From CAMYLR01 sp039588915 (GTDB lineage Bacteria > Gemmatimonadota > Gemmatimonadetes > JACCXV01 > JAHWKZ01): DNA of 64,000 bases. Location: assembly GCA_039588915.1 (NCBI GenBank), contig JBDGYV010000003.1, positions 1 through 64,000 of the forward strand. Reading direction: 5' to 3'. The notes beneath the pieces were generated by a model that had not been told where the DNA came from, did not search any database, and saw only the letters and a list, made by a program, of their open reading frames with translations. Position 1 is the stretch's first letter; the number at the start of each line of letters is the position of its first letter. The translations under genes were made by a program, and so were the position numbers. Shown piece by piece: positions 48,733 to 57,363 of this stretch.

Positions 48733-48975
48733 TCAGTTCACCCCGAGTCGCAACTCGGCGTGAGCCTGGACCTGACCGCCGATTGACTGTGTCGGGTCGA
48801 GCGCACGGCGATCGGCGCCCGTCTCAAGACTGATCGTGGCAGACCCGGGCAGATCGTGCGCCAGGTAGAAGGCTACTCGCTCAGCTACGACACCAGCGGG
48901 CGAGTCGTGATCAACAACATCACAAACTGCACGCTCGCCAAAGCGAACCACGAGCGGCAACATCGGGCGGCTCAC
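48733..48975 (-). CDS. Small protein (80 aa), possible ubiquitin-like beta-grasp fold
   Basis: GTG start in a GTGA overlap with the stop of the YtxH-like gene, which supports translation. The sequence alternates beta strands and one helix (MLPLVVRFGERAVCDVV, VAERVAFYLAHDL, ATISLETGADRRALDPTQSI) and ends with an HAELRLGVN strand. That end, with a turn before a final hydrophobic strand, recalls YukD/EsaB or ubiquitin-like folds. The fold is my inference; no family is recognised. It may work with the adjacent YtxH-like or Fis-type protein. Confidence 0.5.
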   Translation of the reverse strand: MSRPMLPLVVRFGERAVCDVVDHDSPAGVVAERVAFYLAHDLPGSATISLETGADRRALDPTQSIGGQVQAHAELRLGVN

Positions 48976-49214
48976 GCCGGCTTTTCGTCGACCAATGGCT
49001 CTGTTTCCGGTTCGATATCCGGCTCTTCTGCCGTGTGGTACTCAGCTCGTTGCTGCTCGAGTTGAGACTCCAAGTCGCTGATTCGTTGCCCGCCCAACTC
49101 AAGAAACTGGCTGATCTTTTCGAGCACCAATCGGCGCGATTCTCTACCCGTCAACGGGGCCACAAAAACACCGACCCCCACGCCAACAGCAAACGCCTTG
49201 ATCCTTCCAAACAT
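48972..49214 (-). CDS. YtxH-like small membrane-associated protein
   Basis: 80 aa from ATG at 49214 (GGAGC upstream). FGRIKAFAVGVGVGVFVAPL is a glycine-rich amphipathic or single membrane segment followed by TGRESRRLVLEKI, the YtxH pattern (gas-shock/GvpP-like). A heptad-like helix (ISQFLELGGQRISDLESQLE) and an acidic tail follow. It sits just downstream of tRNA-Leu. The function of YtxH proteins is mostly unknown (stress, envelope). Confidence 0.65.
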   Translation of the reverse strand: MFGRIKAFAVGVGVGVFVAPLTGRESRRLVLEKISQFLELGGQRISDLESQLEQQRAEYHTAEEPDIEPETEPLVDEKPA

Positions 49215-49253
49215 GAGTGCTCCTTCAGTGCCGCTAGGACCTGCTAGGTCAAT

Positions 49254-49340
49254 TGGTGCCCAAGGGGAGATTCGAACTCCCACGGCCTTTCGGCCACTGC
49301 CCCCTCAAGACAGCGTGTCTACCAATTCCACCACTTGGGC
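49254..49340 (-). tRNA. tRNA-Leu(GAG)
   Basis: 87 nt with encoded CCA. Acceptor GCCCAAG/CTTGGGC. The long variable arm (GTGGCCGAAAGGCCGT) marks it as class II. The anticodon loop TTGAGGG on a CTGTC/GGCAG stem gives anticodon GAG. The TPsiC loop GTTCGAATC is standard. It follows secG, as in many bacteria. Confidence 0.96.
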
Positions 49341-49360
49341 AAGCCCGTTTGGTACCGGCG

Positions 49361-49795
49361 CTATTCGCCGGCGGGAGTTGTACTCTCGTTCGCGTCGCCC
49401 TGGGACGGGACACCACCGGCGGCTGGTATTGCGGCTCCGTCAGCCGGCGGCGCGGTCTCGCCACCGAGAATATCCTGAAGATCAGCGGGGGTTTGAGGCT
49501 CGGTCACCGGGGCAGCGCCCTGATCTTGGAGCTCGCGCTCGATCAGGCTGGTCGGTCGGGTTCCGCGTACCGTGAGAAGCGAGATCGCGAGACAAATGAC
49601 CAGAAACGCACCTCCCAACCACTTTGTCGCGTTGTGGAGAAACGTCGCCGTCTGGCGGCTACCCATCATCTCCATGCCGGTACCGGCACCGCCGAATCCG
49701 GCCGCCAGCCCGCCCCCCTTGCCGGACTGCAGGAGCACGACAACGACTAGCGCCAGACAATCCAGCAGCAACAGGATGATAAGTGCACTGTACAT
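49361..49795 (-). CDS. secG: Preprotein translocase subunit SecG
   Basis: 144 aa, ATG start. Helix 1 (ALIILLLLDCLALVVVVLLQ) is followed by the conserved cytoplasmic loop SGKGGGLAAGFGGAGTGMEM and helix 2 (WLGGAFLVICLAISLLTV). The C-terminal extension of about 60 residues rich in Pro, Ala and Gly is longer than in E. coli and probably disordered. It assists SecYE during protein export. Confidence 0.93.
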   Translation of the reverse strand: MYSALIILLLLDCLALVVVVLLQSGKGGGLAAGFGGAGTGMEMMGSRQTATFLHNATKWLGGAFLVICLAISLLTVRGTRPTSLIERELQDQGAAPVTEPQTPADLQDILGGETAPPADGAAIPAAGGVPSQGDANESTTPAGE

Positions 49796-49829
49796 AGAGC
49801 TTTACAATTTACCTTGGCTCACAGACCCG

Positions 49830-50609
49830 TCAAGAAGCGATTCTGGCAGCCGCGCTCGCGATCGCGGCGAAGTTGAGCGGGAACAGGCTCGCTCCGCCGA
49901 CCAAGGCGCCGTCGATATCCGGTTGGCCCACGAGATCCACCGCGTTGTTCGGCTTTACGCTGCCGCCATAGAGAATCGGCATCGCTGCCGCAATGGACGG
50001 TGACGCGATCGACGCCACTGCGTTGCGGATCGTCGCGTGCATCTCCTGAGCATCAACGGGAGCTGCGGTGCGGCCGGTGCCGATCGCCCAGATCGGTTCG
50101 TACGCCAGCGCGAGACGGGCGTACTCGTCGCGCGAGAGCCCATCGATGGCACGCGAGAGCTGCCCAAGCACGATCGCGTGCTGCCGACCGGCTTCCCTCT
50201 CCTCGAGTGTCTCACCGACGCACAACATCGGATCGAGCCCTGCGTTGAGCGCGGCGACGATCTTTTTCCCGCACTGAGCATCGGTCTCACCACACAGCTG
50301 ACGACGCTCGGAGTGGCCAACCAGAACCAGCTCTGCCCCGGCTGCGGCCAGCATTCCAGCCGCGATCTCACCGGTGTAGGCGCCATCTGTTTCCCAATGG
50401 CAGTTCTGACCCCCGACTTGGGCCCGCTTTGCGACTGCCTGGACCACCTCCGGGATCATGACCGCGGCGGGAAAGAACACTAGCCGTACGCCTGCGCCTA
50501 GCTTGGGCAACGCGTCGTAAAACGAACTCATATATAGGCCGACGTCGGCCGCAGTCTTGTACATCTTCCAGTTGGCGGCGATGATCATAGGCCGTTTTGA
50601 CGCGTTCAC
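49830..50609 (-). CDS. tpiA: Triosephosphate isomerase
   Basis: 259 aa, GTG start in a GTGA overlap with pgk. Motifs: MIIAANWKMYKT, VGHSERRQLCGE with the electrophilic His, LALAYEPIWAIGTGRTA with the catalytic Glu, and ILYGGSVKPNNA phosphate loop. It interconverts dihydroxyacetone phosphate and glyceraldehyde-3-phosphate. Part of the gap-pgk-tpiA-secG operon. Confidence 0.97.
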   Translation of the reverse strand: MNASKRPMIIAANWKMYKTAADVGLYMSSFYDALPKLGAGVRLVFFPAAVMIPEVVQAVAKRAQVGGQNCHWETDGAYTGEIAAGMLAAAGAELVLVGHSERRQLCGETDAQCGKKIVAALNAGLDPMLCVGETLEEREAGRQHAIVLGQLSRAIDGLSRDEYARLALAYEPIWAIGTGRTAAPVDAQEMHATIRNAVASIASPSIAAAMPILYGGSVKPNNAVDLVGQPDIDGALVGGASLFPLNFAAIASAAARIAS

Positions 50610-51838
50610 GCCGTGTTCCTCCGGGTCGCTGGATCCAGCACTTCGATCCCCGGCAGGGTGGCCCCGGAGACAAGTTTGAGCGCTGCGCCACCTCCGGTTG
50701 AGACGTGGCTGACAGCATCCGTCAACCCGCCGCGCTCGAGTGCGGCGATCGAGTCGCCGCCACCAACCACTGTATAGGCACCATGATCTGTGACATCAGC
50801 CAAGCCTTTCGCCACCGCCAATGTGCCCGCGTCAAACGGTGACGTCTCGAACACGCCCAGCGGACCGTTCCAGAAAACCGTACGCGCGCCCTTCAGCGCG
50901 CTGACAATCGCCCGGATCGAATCCGGACCGATATCGAGGATCTTTCGTCCCTGCGGCACGCTGTCGGAAGACGTGGTCTCGCGTCTCGCGTCCGCATCGA
51001 TGGTGGTCGCAACGACCACGTCTGTTGGCAGCAGAACCTTGTCCGGGTATCGATCCAAGATTTGGCGTGCCGTTTCCACACGGTCGGGCTCGATCAGTGA
51101 GTCGCCGACTTCCGCCCCGGTGGCAAGGAGGAATGTGTTGGCCATGCCGCCGCCGAGGCAGATGCGGTCGCATCTTCGAGCGAGCTCGTCAACGATCTCC
51201 AGCTTGCCGGCGATCTTGCCGCCCCCGAGTACCGCCACGAATGGCCGTTCGGGCTCAAGCAGTCGATGGAACGCGTTCAGCTCACGCTCAACGAGTTGGC
51301 CCGCAACACGCGGGCTCAAGTGGTCAGCTACCCCAACCGTCGAGGCGTGCGCGCGGTGACAAGTTCCAAAAGCGTCCTGGACGAAAAGCTGGCCAAAGCG
51401 CGCCAGCCGGGCGGCGAAGCCGGGTTCGTTGACGGTCTCACCTGGTTCGAAACGGAGGTTCTCGAGCAGGAACACGTCCCCGAGTTCACCCACGCGAACC
51501 AGCTTGACGGCTCGCTCGTCGAATGGCTCCGAAAGAAAGACGATCCGCCGTCCCAGCAGCTCCTCGAGACATCGCGCCACCGGTGCCAGCGACAGCTCCG
51601 ATCGCCGTTCGCCGCCGGGTCGCCCAAGGTGGCTCACGAGTATGATCGTCGCACCACAGCGCGCAAGTCCGGTCACCGTTGGAAGCGTGGCTCGGATCCT
51701 CGCGTCGCTCGCCACCCGCAGGGTTTCACCCTCACCTTCGAGCGGAACGTTGAAGTCAACCCTCACCAACGCCCGCCGACCGTTCACTTCCTCCGGCGCG
51801 AGGTCACCAACCGTGCGGCGCGCAAGGACGGTGCCCAT
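50606..51838 (-). CDS. pgk: Phosphoglycerate kinase
   Basis: 410 aa, ATG start. RALVRVDFNVPLEG, LVSHLGRPGG and VQDAFGTCHRAHASTVG in the N-domain; VLGGGKIAGKLEIVDELARR, FWNGPLGVFETSPFDAGT and VVGGGDSIAALE in the C-domain. It makes ATP from 1,3-bisphosphoglycerate. It lies 8 bp after gap. Confidence 0.97.
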   Translation of the reverse strand: MGTVLARRTVGDLAPEEVNGRRALVRVDFNVPLEGEGETLRVASDARIRATLPTVTGLARCGATIILVSHLGRPGGERRSELSLAPVARCLEELLGRRIVFLSEPFDERAVKLVRVGELGDVFLLENLRFEPGETVNEPGFAARLARFGQLFVQDAFGTCHRAHASTVGVADHLSPRVAGQLVERELNAFHRLLEPERPFVAVLGGGKIAGKLEIVDELARRCDRICLGGGMANTFLLATGAEVGDSLIEPDRVETARQILDRYPDKVLLPTDVVVATTIDADARRETTSSDSVPQGRKILDIGPDSIRAIVSALKGARTVFWNGPLGVFETSPFDAGTLAVAKGLADVTDHGAYTVVGGGDSIAALERGGLTDAVSHVSTGGGAALKLVSGATLPGIEVLDPATRRNTA

Positions 51839-51846
51839 GATCGACC

Positions 51847-52845
51847 CTAAAGAAACTTGCCTAGGTACTCGGCCAAGTCGACAAGCCGCGTGGCATACCC
51901 CATCTCGTTGTCATACCAAGCCAACACCTTGACCAGCGTCCCGTCTATCACCGACGTCGACAACGCATCCACGGTCGCCGAATCGGTCGTCGATATGTAG
52001 TCGACCGAAACCAAAGGCTCATCGCTGACCGCAAGAACTCCCGCCAGCCGACCCTTCACGGCCTCGCGGAAAGCGGCGTTAACCTCCTCTGCGTTGGTTG
52101 AGCGCTCGACCTCGACAGTCAAATCGACAAGCGACACGTCCGGGGTCGGAACGCGGATCGCCATTCCGTCTATCTTCCCCGTCAACTCCGGAAGCACCAA
52201 CGCCGCCGCCTTGGCTGCGCCGGTTGTCGTTGGGATCATCGACAGCGCTCCAGCGCGAGCGCGTCGCAAATCTTTGCTTGCTGTATCGAGCATGTTCTGG
52301 CTGGCCGTGTAGGCGTGAGTGGTCGTCATCAAGCCATGCACCCACCCCACCGAGTCCATGATGACCTTGGCCACCGGGGTGACGCAATTGGTCGTGCATG
52401 ACGCATTCGAAATCACATCGTGGCCGGCCTCGATGAGATCCTCGTTGACACCCATCACGACCATGATATCGCAGTCCTTGCCCGGCGCCGAGATGATCAC
52501 CTTCCGCGCGCCAGCTGTCAGATGCATAGCGGCCTTGTCCCGATCGCGAAAAAGGCCCGTCGACTCGATTACCACGTCCACCCCCAGCTCACTCCACGGC
52601 AACTTGGCTGGATCGGGCTCGGAAACAACTCGGATCACGTCGTCGCCGACTCGGAGATTGCCGTTCTCGGCGCGCGCATCGACGCCAAGCCGACCATGAA
52701 CCGAATCGTACTCCAACAAGTGGGCCAGCGTGGTCGCATCGGTCAGATCGTTGACCGCCACCAGATCGAGATCGCGCTCGGACTGTCGAATTGACCGATA
52801 CGCGATGCGGCCGATGCGGCCGAACCCGTTGATGGCGAGACGCAT
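51847..52845 (-). CDS. gap: Glyceraldehyde-3-phosphate dehydrogenase
   Basis: 332 aa, ATG start with GGAGG upstream. The NAD-binding start LAINGFGRIGRIAYRS is followed by the catalytic ISNASCTTNCVTPVAK, TTTHAYTASQNMLD, GAAKAAALVLPELTGKIDG and the C-terminal WYDNEMGYATRLVDLA. The Asp of VAVNDLTD suggests NAD preference. It is the first gene of the glycolytic block. Confidence 0.97.
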   Translation of the reverse strand: MRLAINGFGRIGRIAYRSIRQSERDLDLVAVNDLTDATTLAHLLEYDSVHGRLGVDARAENGNLRVGDDVIRVVSEPDPAKLPWSELGVDVVIESTGLFRDRDKAAMHLTAGARKVIISAPGKDCDIMVVMGVNEDLIEAGHDVISNASCTTNCVTPVAKVIMDSVGWVHGLMTTTHAYTASQNMLDTASKDLRRARAGALSMIPTTTGAAKAAALVLPELTGKIDGMAIRVPTPDVSLVDLTVEVERSTNAEEVNAAFREAVKGRLAGVLAVSDEPLVSVDYISTTDSATVDALSTSVIDGTLVKVLAWYDNEMGYATRLVDLAEYLGKFL

Positions 52846-52916
52846 CTTGGACCTCCGTGTAAGTGGTAATCGGTAACGACGAAGCGAAACCTAGAAAGGC
52901 TTGAACCGGCCGCAAG

Positions 52917-53606
52917 TTATCCGTCATTGCGATCGGTGGCGAGGGCAAACGTGACGCCGATAACGCGACCGGTGCCACCCGTGATGAGCGCGCTAGCGGC
53001 CGCGCGAAGCGTAGCGCCGCTCGTGGCGACGTCGTCGATCAGTCCAACCGTCGCACTCGTCTCGAGTGAGATACGGTGTGCGAACGCCCCGCTCACGTTG
53101 GTAACCCGATCGGCTCGGCCAAGCCCGACCTGCGGTGGTGTCGTTCGCACCCTTGCCAGAGCATCGACGACCGGCCGGTCGATCCTCGTTGCCAAACGTT
53201 CGGCGATCAATCGAGCCTGGTTGAAACCCCGCTCACGGTACCTGAGCGGGTGGAGTGGCACGGGCACCAGGAGGTCGAGACGACAATCACGGCGCTGGAT
53301 CTCATCAGCCATCTTCTCGGCACAGATGTCGGCCAGGTGTCGCCACCCACCGTACTTGATCGCGCGCACGATCGCTTCCGCGACATCCCGATAGCGAACC
53401 GCAGCGACCGCTGTGAACCCCGGTGGCCAATCACGACATCGCCAACAGGCCTCTGTTCGACGGCTCGAGACCACGCCGCAACGATGGCAACCAGAACCAT
53501 CGACAGGTTCCAGCAGCGACAGACACGGCCCGCACACAGCAGGACGGGCGGACGTCAGCCGATCGTCACATTGGATGCACCGCGGGGGCAACAACAAATC
53601 TGCCAC
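52917..53606 (-). CDS. ComF family phosphoribosyltransferase-like protein
   Basis: 229 aa from GTG at 53606; the frame is open further up but without a better start. The N-terminal zinc finger (LLLPPRCIQCDD, VCGPCL, CHRCGV, CWRCRDWP) is followed by a PRT-type domain with LVPVPLHPLRYRERGFNQAR and the PRPP loop VGLIDDVATSGATLRAA. ComF proteins act in DNA uptake in competent bacteria; relatives elsewhere have unclear roles. A weak hairpin (CTTG...CAAG) follows the gene at about 52899-52915. Confidence 0.88.
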   Translation of the reverse strand: MADLLLPPRCIQCDDRLTSARPAVCGPCLSLLEPVDGSGCHRCGVVSSRRTEACWRCRDWPPGFTAVAAVRYRDVAEAIVRAIKYGGWRHLADICAEKMADEIQRRDCRLDLLVPVPLHPLRYRERGFNQARLIAERLATRIDRPVVDALARVRTTPPQVGLGRADRVTNVSGAFAHRISLETSATVGLIDDVATSGATLRAAASALITGGTGRVIGVTFALATDRNDG

Positions 53607-53685
53607 GAGCCCCAGGGCTCCGGCGATGGTGTTGGTCGATGAGGCGATATCCCCACCTCGAGCGGCAGGGGGGGTTGGCTGGCGC

Positions 53686-54153
53686 CTAGCTGCCCGGCAG
53701 GGTCAAGCGGGGGAATTGGGTCGAGAGGGTGGCCAGATACCGACTGCGTTCGTCACCGCTCAGGATCGACGCCAGTCTTTCGAGCCAGTGTTCAGCGGCC
53801 TCAATACGCTCGGTGAAGTAGTTGGCCGCCACCAACCCCAAATACGCGAGACGGATCCCATCGTCTAGCTCGATGGCCCGCTCGAACGCTCCAATCGCGT
53901 TCGCATAATCACCGATATGCAGGTACGAGCCCCCCAGAAGGGCATGCGCGTTACCGTGCAGCGGATCGAGCTCGATGACCCTGCGAAACAGTGGAACTGC
54001 ATCCGAGTACCGTCCTTCGACATAAAACTCGCCGCCCAACGCATACAACGAATCCGCCTCGTCGGTAAAGACGGTTTCGGCACCCGCCACAGGCAACGTG
54101 GCAAACAACATGCCGACAGCGAACAGCCCTAACGATGCAATCCGAACTCGCAC
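53686..54153 (-). CDS. Exported TPR protein
   Basis: 155 aa, GTG start. The Sec signal peptide (IASLGLFAVGMLFATLPVAGA) is followed by two to three TPR units (ADSLYALGGEFYVEGRYSDA, VPLFRRVIELDPLHGNAHAL, YLHIGDYANAIGAFERAIEL). It is presumably periplasmic. No enzymatic motif and no informative partner; the neighbours are comF and the phosphatase gene. Confidence 0.7.
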   Translation of the reverse strand: MRVRIASLGLFAVGMLFATLPVAGAETVFTDEADSLYALGGEFYVEGRYSDAVPLFRRVIELDPLHGNAHALLGGSYLHIGDYANAIGAFERAIELDDGIRLAYLGLVAANYFTERIEAAEHWLERLASILSGDERSRYLATLSTQFPRLTLPGS

Positions 54154-54237
54154 TGAATCGGTCCTCGATATTAAGAGTTTTGGGGGTTGGATTCTTAGAA
54201 TCGTAACATTAAAATATAGCTCCTCGTGTTCGATTCG

Positions 54238-54717
54238 TCAACCGGTCGACAACCGTCGAAGATGATCCTGAACGAAGCCTTCGAGGCAAACCCGGATCTC
54301 GGTGAACGCAATCTCGTAAGCTTTGCGACCCCATCCGATAGGATCTCCGACACCATGACCGATCTGTCCGCTGCGGTCGAACTCGGTTATGACACGCACG
54401 TCTGCCGTGTCGTCCAGCGCCAGCGCACGAGCCACATGGCCATGCGACATGCCAAGCACAATGTCGGCCCATTGAACGAGCTCGACGGTCAATGGTTGCG
54501 CTTGGTGATCCGACAAGTCGAGTCCCGCTTCGGCGGCTATCGCTTGGGATTCTGGATGAGCCGGCCAACCAGGCGTGGCGTGGGTACCCGCCGAGACGAC
54601 CTCAGCATCGATCCCCGCCTCTTCGGTCAGCTGGCGTAGCAAGGCCTCGGCTATTGGCGTCCGGCAGGTGTTGCCGGTGCATACGACTAGCACTCGATAA
54701 GGACGTGACTCGCTCAC
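54238..54717 (-). CDS. Low-molecular-weight phosphatase, probable protein-arginine phosphatase (YwlE type)
   Basis: 159 aa, GTG start. The P-loop VLVVCTGNTCRTPIAEAL has the Cys-x5-Arg nucleophile site, and DPIGWGRKAY carries the general acid Asp. The loop reads CTGNTCR with Thr before Cys-Arg, as in B. subtilis YwlE, where this Thr gives phosphoarginine specificity; tyrosine phosphatases usually have Ile or Leu there. Together with McsA/McsB in the same window this suggests reversal of arginine phosphorylation. In many genomes the gene sits beside a tsaC/ywlC homologue, as here. Confidence 0.8.
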   Translation of the reverse strand: MSESRPYRVLVVCTGNTCRTPIAEALLRQLTEEAGIDAEVVSAGTHATPGWPAHPESQAIAAEAGLDLSDHQAQPLTVELVQWADIVLGMSHGHVARALALDDTADVRVITEFDRSGQIGHGVGDPIGWGRKAYEIAFTEIRVCLEGFVQDHLRRLSTG

Positions 54718-54778
54718 GTGGCTAAAGTCGCCCGCCCCCGGTCGGTCGGCAATACTCCCACAAACAATCCCACCCTTC

Positions 54779-55438
54779 CTACAGCCGAATGTTAGGCCGG
54801 ATCGCGCGCAGTTCAGCCACCCCGATAGCGCCCTCGCGGACCAAACGAGGCGGCTCCTCCGTCACATCCACGATCGATGAGGGATCGACGGCGACACGTT
54901 CGACCGGGTGTGGTTCCGTCGGCACCAACGCAACCCCGATCGCAGTGGCTCGGGGTGCCTTCGACAATTGCTGGATAGCGGCCTCTACAGACGTCGATGG
55001 CCGTGCGCCCCGGCGATTGGCGCTGGTCGAGAACAGCGGCCCGCCCCAAGCCTTGACCAACCGCCGCGATGTCGCGTCGACCGCTGGTCGGACCGCCAAC
55101 TTGTCGTCAACCGTCACTGCAGCAGGTGCACCCTCTCCTGCGACCACAACCAAGGTCAGCGGCCCGGGCCACAGCGCCGTAGCCAACTCCTCGGCCGCGG
55201 TGCACCACACCGCCGCTGACAACCGCGCAGCGGCGACGTCCTCGACCAGGCACACGAACGAACGCGGTTTGTCGTAGCCCTTGATTCGCCGCGCGGCATC
55301 TACAGCTCCGGTGTGGTACGGATCGCCGCTGAGGCTGATCACCGTCTCCGTCGGGTGGATGACAAGCCGTCCCTTGGCCAGCACCCGTTTCGCAATCGCT
55401 ATGCCTTCGTCGTTGGCCGGTTTGAGCGGAATCTTCAC
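54779..55438 (-). CDS. Sua5/YciO/YrdC family protein (threonylcarbamoyl-AMP synthase)
   Basis: 219 aa, GTG start. YrdC fold: KGRLVIHPTETVISLSGDP, where KR...PTET binds the nucleotide, RRIKGYDKPRSFVCLVED, WPGPLTLVVVAGEG and GGPLFSTSANRRGARPS. It makes threonylcarbamoyl-AMP for the t6A37 modification of tRNA. The usual PTDTVYGL is changed to PTETVISL, so a YciO-type role cannot be excluded. It lies next to the YwlE-like phosphatase. Confidence 0.85.
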   Translation of the reverse strand: MKIPLKPANDEGIAIAKRVLAKGRLVIHPTETVISLSGDPYHTGAVDAARRIKGYDKPRSFVCLVEDVAAARLSAAVWCTAAEELATALWPGPLTLVVVAGEGAPAAVTVDDKLAVRPAVDATSRRLVKAWGGPLFSTSANRRGARPSTSVEAAIQQLSKAPRATAIGVALVPTEPHPVERVAVDPSSIVDVTEEPPRLVREGAIGVAELRAIRPNIRL

Positions 55439-55450
55439 GCGATCGAGGAC

Positions 55451-56908
55451 CTAGACGCGAACGTCGCCTGTCATCTCAAGCTTACCTGGATACGATTCGA
55501 GCCGCGGGTGGACGATCTCCCGGACAAACCGCCGCGTTTGCTCCGGGGCACGTCCCACCAGCACTGCCGGGTCGGAAGCCGCATCCCACACTGCCGACGG
55601 CAGCTCAGCGAAGCCCTCTTCGCTCGCCAATCGCGTCAGCAGGTCTTTCCCACCCCCAGCGGTTGCTTGCTCGGCCGCCTCGCGGGCGCGAACCCGCACT
55701 CGTTCGTGAAGCGCCTGCCGATCGCCGCCCGCTGCGACCGCCGCCATCAGAAGGTTCTCACTCGCCATCGCGGGCAGCTCATCGGCCAAGTGTCGAGCGA
55801 TTGCCGCCTCCGAGACCTCGAGGCCATTGGCGACACTGTGGCAGAGAACCAACAACGCATCGATCGTCAGAAACAACTCCGGCATCGCGATCCGCTTGTT
55901 GGCTGAGTCATCAAGAGATCGCTCGAGCCATTGGGTCGCCGCTGTATGAGCAAAATTCGATCCGGTCTGAATGGCCAACCGTGCCAACCCACCGATGCGT
56001 TCAGCTCGGACTGGATTTCGCTTGTACGCCATGGCCGATGATCCGACCTGTCGCTCGCCAAACGGCTCAAAGACCTCGCCGAGATGCTGCAGCAGTCGAA
56101 GATCATAGCTGAACTTGCTGGCGGATTGAGCGATACCGGCTAGCGTGGCCGACCACGCAGCGTCAACTCGTCTAGAATATGTCTGGCCGGTGATCGGGAA
56201 CGCGGCCGCTGCGCCCAGCTTCTTGATGATCGAATCTTCCAGGGCGTCGACTTTGTCAGGATCGCCACCGGTCAACGCCATGAACGACGCTTGAGTTCCC
56301 GTCGTTCCCTTGATTCCCCGAAGCTGAAAGCCGCCCAATCGATACTCTATCTCGTCCAGATCGAACATGAGGTCGGCGATCCACATGCACGCACGCTTCC
56401 CTACGGTCGTCGGCTGAGCAGGTTGGAAGTGAGTCCACGCTAGCGTGGGTAGATCGGCATGGGCTTCGGCGAACTCAGTCAATGCTTTGACGACACATAG
56501 CGTCTTTCGCTCGACAACGCGCAGCGCTTCGCGCATGATCAACAAGTCACCATTGTCGACTACGAAAGCGCTGGTCGCCCCTAGGTGCACGATACCCGCC
56601 GCCGCCGGTGCTACCTCCCCGTAGGCGCGTACGTGCGCCATGACGTCGTGCCGTAACTCCCGTTCGAGCTCGTCTGCGCGATCGAAATCGATGTGATCGA
56701 CTGCTCCCTTGAGCGCCGCGACCTGCTCGAACGTCACACCCCCCACCTCGAGCTCGGCCTGGGACTCAGCCAGTGCGATCCAAATCTGTCGCCAGGTCTG
56801 AACCCGCAGGTGGGCAGAAAACAATGCCGCCATCTCGTGACTGGCGTACCGTTCGAGGAGTGGGTGCTCGAAGCGGGCTCGGTGATCCTGCGGCGAGGGA
56901 CCGCTCAA
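55451..56908 (-). CDS. purB: Adenylosuccinate lyase (eukaryote-like ADSL type)
   Basis: 485 aa, TTG start in a TTGA overlap with purE. N-terminal PLLERYASHEMAALFSAHLR with VQTWRQIWIALAESQAELEV, then IVHLGATSAFVVDNGDL, WTHFQPAQPTTVGKRACMW and the fumarase-superfamily signature GSSAMAYKRNPVRAERIG. The N-terminal pattern is closer to animal ADSL than to E. coli PurB. It eliminates fumarate in two steps of purine synthesis. Confidence 0.95.
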   Translation of the reverse strand: MSGPSPQDHRARFEHPLLERYASHEMAALFSAHLRVQTWRQIWIALAESQAELEVGGVTFEQVAALKGAVDHIDFDRADELERELRHDVMAHVRAYGEVAPAAAGIVHLGATSAFVVDNGDLLIMREALRVVERKTLCVVKALTEFAEAHADLPTLAWTHFQPAQPTTVGKRACMWIADLMFDLDEIEYRLGGFQLRGIKGTTGTQASFMALTGGDPDKVDALEDSIIKKLGAAAAFPITGQTYSRRVDAAWSATLAGIAQSASKFSYDLRLLQHLGEVFEPFGERQVGSSAMAYKRNPVRAERIGGLARLAIQTGSNFAHTAATQWLERSLDDSANKRIAMPELFLTIDALLVLCHSVANGLEVSEAAIARHLADELPAMASENLLMAAVAAGGDRQALHERVRVRAREAAEQATAGGGKDLLTRLASEEGFAELPSAVWDAASDPAVLVGRAPEQTRRFVREIVHPRLESYPGKLEMTGDVRV

Positions 56909-57363
56909 GCGCCCGACGGGGTAGAGGCTCGACCGAGGATCCTCAACGCCAGGTGGGCAGCGTTCGCCCCGCTGTCGATCCCCACCGTGGCGACCGGCAC
57001 GCCGGGCGGCATCATGGCGATTGCCAATAGGGCGTCGACACCGCGCAGCGGCCCGGCACCGACCGGTAGCCCGATCACCGGCAATGTCGTATGCGCGGCG
57101 ACCACACCTGGTAGCGCCGCCGCCAAACCCGCCGCCGCGATGACCACTCGAAAACCGTCTTCGGCGGCACGGCTGGCCAGCTCGGCCACACGGTCCGGAT
57201 TGCGATGCGCTGACGCGATCTCGAACCGGTACGCCACGTTCGCCGCCTGCAGAACCTTCTCTGCTTTAGCTACGACATCACGATCCGAGTTCGATCCGGC
57301 CAAGATCAAGACTTCGGGTTCCTCAGAGCTCATCTGGTTGGCGATCGACATCACTCGATCCAT
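56905..57363 (-). CDS. purE: N5-carboxyaminoimidazole ribonucleotide mutase
   Basis: 152 aa, ATG start, overlapping the mtnP-family stop by 13 bp. Class I PurE: VLILAGSNSDRDVVAKAEKV, FEIASAHRNPDRV (SAHR) and AAALPGVVAAHTTLPVIGLP. Converts N5-CAIR to CAIR in purine synthesis. purK is not adjacent. Confidence 0.95.
   Translation of the reverse strand: MDRVMSIANQMSSEEPEVLILAGSNSDRDVVAKAEKVLQAANVAYRFEIASAHRNPDRVAELASRAAEDGFRVVIAAAGLAAALPGVVAAHTTLPVIGLPVGAGPLRGVDALLAIAMMPPGVPVATVGIDSGANAAHLALRILGRASTPSGA

Noticed and set aside
54779..55438. Broken tsaC because of the altered PTET motif
   Set aside because: Other motifs of the YrdC fold are intact and the frame is complete, so I kept it as a gene with an atypical motif.
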